This document shows positions 57,650 to 64,000 of a stretch of DNA of 64,000 nucleotides, in pieces (the first letter of the stretch is position 1; each line of letters opens with the position of its first letter). The translations under genes were made by a program, and so were the position numbers. The stretch spans positions 1 through 64,000 of the forward strand of contig JAIXMR010000050.1 of the NCBI GenBank assembly GCA_025677835.1, read 5' to 3'. This DNA comes from Sporodiniella umbellata (taxonomy: Eukaryota > Mucoromycota > Mucoromycetes > Mucorales > Rhizopodaceae). The notes beneath the pieces were generated by a model. It was not told the origin of the DNA and did not search any database. It saw only the letters and a program-made list of their open reading frames with translations.

Positions 57650-60600
57650 TTTGCTCTATACAGAAAAAAGACCTGTACAACTAATACACACTTTTATTTA
57701 CAGAAAAAAGAAGTCATACATTTATCCGCTGAAACAACTTGAGTAGGGCTCTACTTAATACTTAGAAAATGATCAAAAATCGCATACCACAAAAACAATA
57801 AAACAGCTATACAAGGAGAGTAAACTTCAATGAATTGTTTCTAAGGCAAGCGAAAGAGAAGCTAACAACAAAGTAAAAGTTTTACCAGCAAAAAAGGGAT
57901 TCCTGGGATACTCTGGTGCTATTTTTCTGTATGCTTATCCTTGAAAGCTACTAGCACTGTTTTACAGACATTTCCAGTTACTGAACTCGACAATTTGATA
58001 GTAGCCGACTTTAATCACTAAGCAGCTGTTTGTAAGTTCCTTGGCATGCTAAACACAAAGATTTCGCGTTTTTTTTTTTTTTTTTTTTTTTTAGGCCTCT
58101 TTTACTAAGAACTTGTTATAACTCAAGATCTAACGTTTACTCTACGCAAGGCTGATGAAGCAAGTCTTGTCACTGATGTTTAGCTAAAGCTTTCTATAAA
58201 CACTGCAATGTTAACATTTGTCACATTGGTTTCAAGTAAAACCAAGATTCCTCAAATGCTTTTAGGTCTTTTGCTGCTTGAGTACATTTGTCAAAAACGC
58301 AAGAGGTAAAGGCGCCGTAACAGTTCAAAAGAAAGGAAACAATTCTCTGATTGTTATTGCTTTGCCATTAAAAAAGTGTTTTGGTGGGATGAGAGTCTTC
58401 TGCCAAATAAAAAAACCGACAAGGCTACAAAAAAAAAAGATGAACATCCCCTTTTGCATCTCAAGTAGTTTTTGATGAGAGAAAAAAAAGAGGCTGTTGC
58501 GGTTATTGGTTACAAGCAAGAAATTGTAGTAGTACTAACACTGTTTTTTTTTTTTTTTTTTCAAGACGCGTCTACTCTTTAAAAAAAAGCGGAGATATAA
58601 TCGGTGGCTTAATTGTATTGCCAGAGATGTTCACTGCTATTCAAGCTCTGTACTCAAGATCCTTCAGATCCTTTTTTTTAATAGACTCAAGAGCTAGCAA
58701 AGTAATAAGCTTTAGAGTATATAGATTTATGAACCAAAATTTTTTAGAGATTTTTCATTTTATTTTGCTATATATATATAAAAAAAAGAACTTTTCCTAG
58801 CTCACAGTCAAGAGACTATGATTTCCAAGGTCAACCACGGGGAGGTGAAAGTTCGTCTGACCTCGCAGATATTGCACCTCTGCCAAGGAGGTAGTTTGTC
58901 GCACTAACACGCGGAAGAGTTTTTAATTCCTCGTTCCCAATTTATAGCTTAGGAATGCTTCAAACTTTTAATTTTTTGCAAAAAACTGCCCTCTTTTTAT
59001 ACTTTTTTTGAGCTGCATATCACGTGAAAGTACGTGACCATTCAAATTAAAAAAAAAGGCTGGTGAGATGACGAATGAGGTTGATCGATTAAAATTTAAG
59101 GAGTCCAAGAAAAAACAAGATTAATAAATTGGTCGCTCACTCTATAGACGCTGAGCTTTTTTCTGACTGAGCTAGCCTTTCGAAAAAAAAAAAAAAAAAA
59201 GGCGGATTACTACAGCCTTTAGTAAATTGTACTTAGCAAATTAGGTAGCAAAAAAATTAGAAAATAAAGAGCACCTTTTCAAGCTTTTCACATACTATAC
59301 ACTATCCATGGAATGTAATGTTAGATTATAAGGAGTACCAAATGCATAATAAAACTCCTATGGTTCTAATATAAAGACCTATACTTTGATAGTCAGTCTT
59401 GATTAATCAAATTCCTTACTAAGTTCCAGTAAGTTTTTTCAAGTATACTTGCTATTTTTTTTCAATATCTAGTTTGTATACTATTTGTTTGTTTGTTTTT
59501 TTTACCATGGTGAAATACGCTATAGACGCCTAAACAGCTGGCCTTGAAAAAATACTACATTTGTAAAGCGCCAAAAGGAGGCAACATATCCAAAAGCCAA
59601 ACTGCTTTGTGTGAGTAATAACTTTTTTTCATATACTGCTAATGCTTAGTAATATATAAAAAAACTTACATCAAAAATTGATATCTGTTCATAGCAAAGC
59701 AAATTTTTAAATGGTCTTAGAGTAGTTTTTTATGAGCATTTCAGTTAGCATACAACGTTTACGGCAAAGATGTCCAAGTTTTTCAATATCTACTACAGAT
59801 GCTTTTTAGTAATATTTGGAGACTTAGAAAAAAAGTAAGGGTAAAAAAAAACGATTTTGCTGTTTTTTTTTTTTTTTTTTTTTTTTTTTGGCTCTTTTTT
59901 ACCTTACTTTTATATTACATAGACCAGGTCTGTTGACTGTAAACTTGACCTAGTATCACTGTATTGAGTAGCTAACAGTTAGAGGTTTTTATAAAGATTA
60001 ATATATAAAAGTCTTTTACATGACTGCTACCTACTATGAACGAAGTCATAAAGCACCACCTTTGCCGCCACAAGTGTCACGTGACTACTATATCGGGCTA
60101 TTTTCCGTTCGCTACAGACGCTGAGAATGAATGTTAGTCAAAAAAAATCGGAGTACAAAGTCAGATACTTATTTTTAGCCTCCTTCTATCTGCTTCCAAA
60201 ATTACCGTTAACGATAAGCGGCGATTCTAAAAGGGTTTCTTTGTGCTGACAACTAATTTGGATTACTATTCAATCTCCTCTACAATACGCCCTAATGTTG
60301 TCAGTCAACATTTTCTTTGTCTTTGCTTACCACAAAAAAAAAAATATATAATACTAATCATCAAACAGCATCTTACACAACGATCTCCATTATAGCTTCA
60401 ATAGTACTAGCTACATCACATTACTTTTTTTTAAAAAAGAGATAAAACATGCTAATGAACTTTTTTTTTTAACAAGGTTTATTTTTGATTTAATCTTACA
60501 GTCAGCGAACGATGAGTAGAAAGATGTAAGAGAAAATTACCAAAAAGCAAACAGCAAGAAGGCAGGAAAGAGAGAGTACAGAAAAGCAAAAAAAGAAAAA

Positions 60601-60890
60601 AGAAAAGAAAAGAAAAAGAAAAAGGATGAAAGAAAAAAAGACGTTATACACTCTTTACTACAAAGAAAGCATTGACAATAAAATAGTACTTTTGACAACA
60701 TTCTTTTCTTTGTTTTCAAATGTTCTACATTACAACCAGTATAACGATGCATTTTGTTACAAGCTTAGAAAAGAGAAAAAAAAAGAAACAGTACCTGTTG
60801 CTGACACGCTATTAAGTAGGTTGCTTTTTTCAACTTGTGAGAATTCAAAGTATAGAGACATTCACTGAGAAACCTGGCCACCGGACACAA
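57650..60890. other. 3.2-kb gene-free AT-rich region
   Basis: No intact gene. It holds T-runs of about 26-28 bases (near 58067-58092 and 59862-59889), an A-run near 59181-59199, a short structured-looking GC-richer patch (58835-58895), two CACGTG motifs (59021-59026 and 60078-60083) and short frames without recognisable families. A fragment 58278-58400 (+) looks protein-like (FVKNARGKGAVTVQKKGNNS) but is too short to name. Confidence 0.45.
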
Positions 60891-62900
60891 GATCTCAAAG
60901 GAGCCTTTAGAGAGTAGCAGACCTATACAGCTTTGTTTGGTGAGTTATATGTAGAATATATGCACTTGAAAAAAACAAGTGGTAGAGAAAGAGGATCACG
61001 AACTGAAAAATCTCTGTAGAGCTGTTTAGACCTGTCAGGGGTTTGGTTAGTAAAAGGATGAGTGTTATCTGCTTCACATGCTTGAGAGTTACCAAGCAAA
61101 AATACATGTTAAAGGCTGGCTAAGAAAACTATCGAGTCAAATAAATGTTATTCTACTTTGGCTATGAATATAGTCAATGGTATTTGCTAGGAGAGGTCTG
61201 ATGCTGTCGTAGGTTATGGGTCTGTGTGGAAATCGTATAGTCTTGGCAGTACAAGCTATGTATTGTATTGAAAAAAGCTTAGAAGCTCTGTACTATAATC
61301 GGAAATAATCAAGGGTAAAAAAAACGGTATACAGAGAGGCAAGATAGAAGGGTGGATCGACATAATGGTCTCTGATGTATTTCCTACCTTTGGTGTTTAA
61401 ACTAACAGAAGCATAAAAAAAGGTAATTGCAGCCTACGTTCCACTTTCAAACAAGGTAAACTAGCCTGAAAAACATAACAAAATCAGCTCAATGGACTCA
61501 ATAAACTGGCTGTGAAAGGATATATGGAAGCCACAAAAACAATTGGAAAAGTTATGTGCAGTAGGTGTCTAGATTGTGAAAGGATTTACTATTTACTAGA
61601 GGATAGTAGAAAGTCCGGGATCTGTTTCTTCTCAAATACCATGCAGACATTGAACACCCCCAGTTGGTGCTATTGATTATAGATCTGAAGAAGAGTGTTG
61701 GAGCTCGAAGGGTGGTTTATGTCTCAATGGTCATTCGTGACAGATCTTCTGTCAATACACGCCAAGGAAGGCGTTGCTTGAAAATTTGACAGTGTTCGTA
61801 TTGGATGGGGTCTTGAACATGGGAAGCCAGCATAGCGCGAGGATTGCTGACAAAGAAAAGCACTCTTTCTATCTTTTGGTGATTGATAAACTCGAGACAA
61901 CAGTAAATTAAGGTGTTACGCTGTCGAAAAGATGGAGTCTAATACCGTAAATCAAGCAATATAGGATAGAGATTCCCAAATTATGAAAGTGAATGATTAG
62001 GAGAAGTCTGATCAATTTCCACTATATTAATAGCGCCTTTTATGAGGAAACAAAAGATGAAGGCTACTTTTGGGATAACGTGTGAACAAATAGGACTTTT
62101 TCAAAAGCAGTAAGCACTTTATTGTCAAGTTTGGTCTGAAAAGGAAAAAAAAAAAAAAAAAAAAAAAAACAGGAAATGCGCCATAGACTAGAGCGAACCA
62201 AAATGTTTATTTCAGAAACTATTCGTCGGTAAGGCAAATGTCTTTGACTGCTCATGTGGCTAAACTTTTAGATTTTCGGATAGTTTGTAAACTTTGGGTG
62301 TCTAATGAGTCAGACAGAGTAGCGGCCAGGTTATGTGCGAATCTGTAAAGAGCAAAGGTGCAGAATCTGTTTTGGTTGAGAATACTCATGTGAGTATGAC
62401 ACATCTGTCTTGAATATATTTATCTTGGTGTTGGATACAGTAGTGTATGTGCTAAAAAGACGGGTGAGACGATAGAGGTCAGTGGAAAAACGTAGAAAGG
62501 TTGATATACCGCTTGCATAGACTAAGGTTTTAATTCGAAGAAGGGAAGGCGCTTTACAATGGAAAGACAGCAAGAAAGTTGATGGAAATCTAAACCTTGC
62601 AGATTTGACATACAAAATCAAGAGTTATATGAATGGATCAAAGGCCGCATGGAACAATAAAGAGGACTAAAGACTACTGTATCCGGGACCTCTAGGCTGA
62701 TCCAGGGGGCTAGTCAAATGAGTTTTATTAACTGTTTATATTTGGTTCTGAAAGAAAAGACAGTCTATGGCTTATAAAAGTTCAGATGCCTGTATCGCGA
62801 TTCTAAAGCAAATAGGATGAGCTTGATCATAGGCCTTCTATTGACCCAACAGTAGACATACTTCATCTGATCAGGGGTATTTGACTATTTTCTTGGTAGC
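60891..62900 (-). pseudogene. Non-LTR (LINE) retrotransposon relic
   Basis: The - strand shows LINE reverse-transcriptase pieces. At 62621-62331: LRIKTLVYASGISTFLRFST then DLYRLTRLFSTYTTVSNTKI NIFKTD, equivalent to the family block 'YADDxxxFLxxxxDLxRLxxLFxxYxxVSNxKIN'. The catalytic YADD is YASG here (about 62503-62537), so it is dead. Downstream (toward lower coordinates) a later fragment reads VSEINILVRSSLWRISC (about 62175-62220), like the LINE C-terminal helper region, and 61925-61740 carries a protein-like frame (INHQKIERVLFFVSNPRAML) that I cannot place. A 25-base A-run is inserted. Ends of the element were not identified. Confidence 0.65.
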
Positions 62901-64000
62901 TTTTGTTGTCATGCCAATGTTCTATATAGAGCGATATGGTACAAGTAACTGTTATATATATATATATATATATTTGGGTAATACTATGGCAGATATGCAT
63001 CGTACGCTGATTGAGTGATCCATCAAACATCTCAACATTGATGTCAGTAGATAGTTACTATTCGCTTCTTCTTAGAACTATTTTATATGTAACTATCTAA
63101 TCTTAGTACATACTAAAGTCGATTAGACATATCAATAAAAACCTGTAAGATAGAAAAGAGAAAGGCTAAAAACCACTACAGGTGCCATCTCTACAGTCAG
63201 CTCTTTTGAAGACCAACTATTTATAAAATTTCTGTAGACTCTTACTTGGTAACTTGACAGTGATCATCAAATTGTATTCTTTTAGTAGTACAGGCGCTTT
63301 TTAGAGGCAACAAAACTTGTCTCCTCGACTTGTATAGCCCTCAAAATGGTTTAATAATTAGTGTTTGTATTTTTAACAAAAAAATACAAGATGTCAGCAA
63401 AGCTATAAGCAAAAACAGACTTAATATATATACATGATCTAAGAAAATAGCATGTCATAAATGTCTACTGCTATTAAAACGAATAGCTGCAATTTTATAA
63501 AGACTTTGATTACAAATACAAGCTACTCAAGAAGGCATTACATTTATCTTTATCTTTATCTTCTACAGTAGATAAAAGCCTAGAGTCTAAACTAAACTTT
63601 GTTAAGTGTCTACTGAGAATTATTCTAGAGCCTATGTAGTATCTAACGATTGTTTATTAGGTATATCATATAAAATGCAATCAATCAGCAGCAGAGGTCA
63701 AAAATAAAATAAAAATAATAATAAAAGAAAAAAAAAAAGACTATAATACTTCTAAGGAAAGCTAGACAGTGAAAATACAAACTTTGTGGGCGCGTGGTCT
63801 TATGTTTGTGTAGAGCAATAGCGAACAACACTAAAAAAAAAAAAAAAAAAAAAAACAGCCCATAGGAGACATGAGATATTTTACTTTTTTTTTTTTTTTC
63901 CGTAAAGGATGTGGTTTTATTAACTAAAGGTATTAAAATCCATATATCGTTGATCTTGTACGTCACAGTGAGAGGTATGTATTTGTTATGTGCTTAGGTT
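62901..64000. other. Right-edge gene-free region
   Basis: AT-rich DNA with a TA microsatellite (about 62949-62972), an A-run of 22 near 63834-63855 and a T-run near 63884-63899. No gene is seen up to the window end. Confidence 0.5.

Noticed and set aside
58278..58475. Possible transposase fragment (FVKNARGKGAVTVQKKGNNS)
   Set aside because: Somewhat like the middle of DDE transposases, but too short and without any catalytic motif; not enough to call.

Overview
This window is nuclear DNA of a fungus, most likely an early-diverging (Mucoromycota, Mucorales-like) species. The evidence is: many intron-split genes with very short introns (about 43-60 bp, GT..AG, often with a CTAAC-like branch site); a fungal homocitrate synthase (alpha-aminoadipate lysine pathway); fungal-type SAM50, RAD2, CTK1, COG4 and SCW1/WHI3; an RNPS1-type RS/RRM protein; and decayed DIRS-like, LINE and Tc1/mariner sequences. 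No bacterial operon, CRISPR array, rRNA gene or convincing tRNA gene was seen. Gene models were built by joining reading frames across GT..AG introns by eye, so exon ends are inferences unless a perfect frame join is described.

Left part (1-23.9 kb) is gene-dense and full of long A/T homopolymers: PRP43 helicase (partial), a YML020W-like hydrolase, an SH3-WW-PH-RhoGAP protein, a GSKIP-domain protein, an F-box protein, mitochondrial bL35, a coiled-coil protein, SHQ1, MED21, PP1 catalytic subunit, a VTS1-type SAM protein, ribosomal eL29, a small secreted protein, homocitrate synthase, SAM50, and a bHLH-zipper factor assembled here from three exons.

Middle part (24-43.6 kb) is more AT-rich with wide intergenic gaps: a PC-esterase/TBL-like membrane protein with a broken GDS motif, a PGM2-type phosphomutase, RAD2/XPG, a dicarboxylate carrier, an RNPS1-like splicing factor whose start codon appears split by an intron, a mariner transposase relic, and an SCW1/WHI3-type RNA-binding protein.

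Right part (43.6-64 kb) holds a decayed DIRS-like reverse transcriptase locus, then the most striking gene: a stand-alone gene for only the C-terminal half of DNA polymerase epsilon POL2. MED4 and an FRA10AC1 homologue follow, sharing a 77-bp bidirectional promoter, then a CTK1-like CTD kinase with a large polyglutamine tract and COG4. The last 6 kb has no intact gene but contains a LINE reverse-transcriptase relic.

The genes are not a pathway cluster. Many serve transcription and RNA processing (PRP43, SHQ1, VTS1, RNPS1, SCW1, MED21, MED4, CTK1, FRA10AC1), DNA replication/repair (POL2 C-half, RAD2) and mitochondria (bL35m, SAM50, DIC1), the usual eukaryotic mixture of housekeeping genes.
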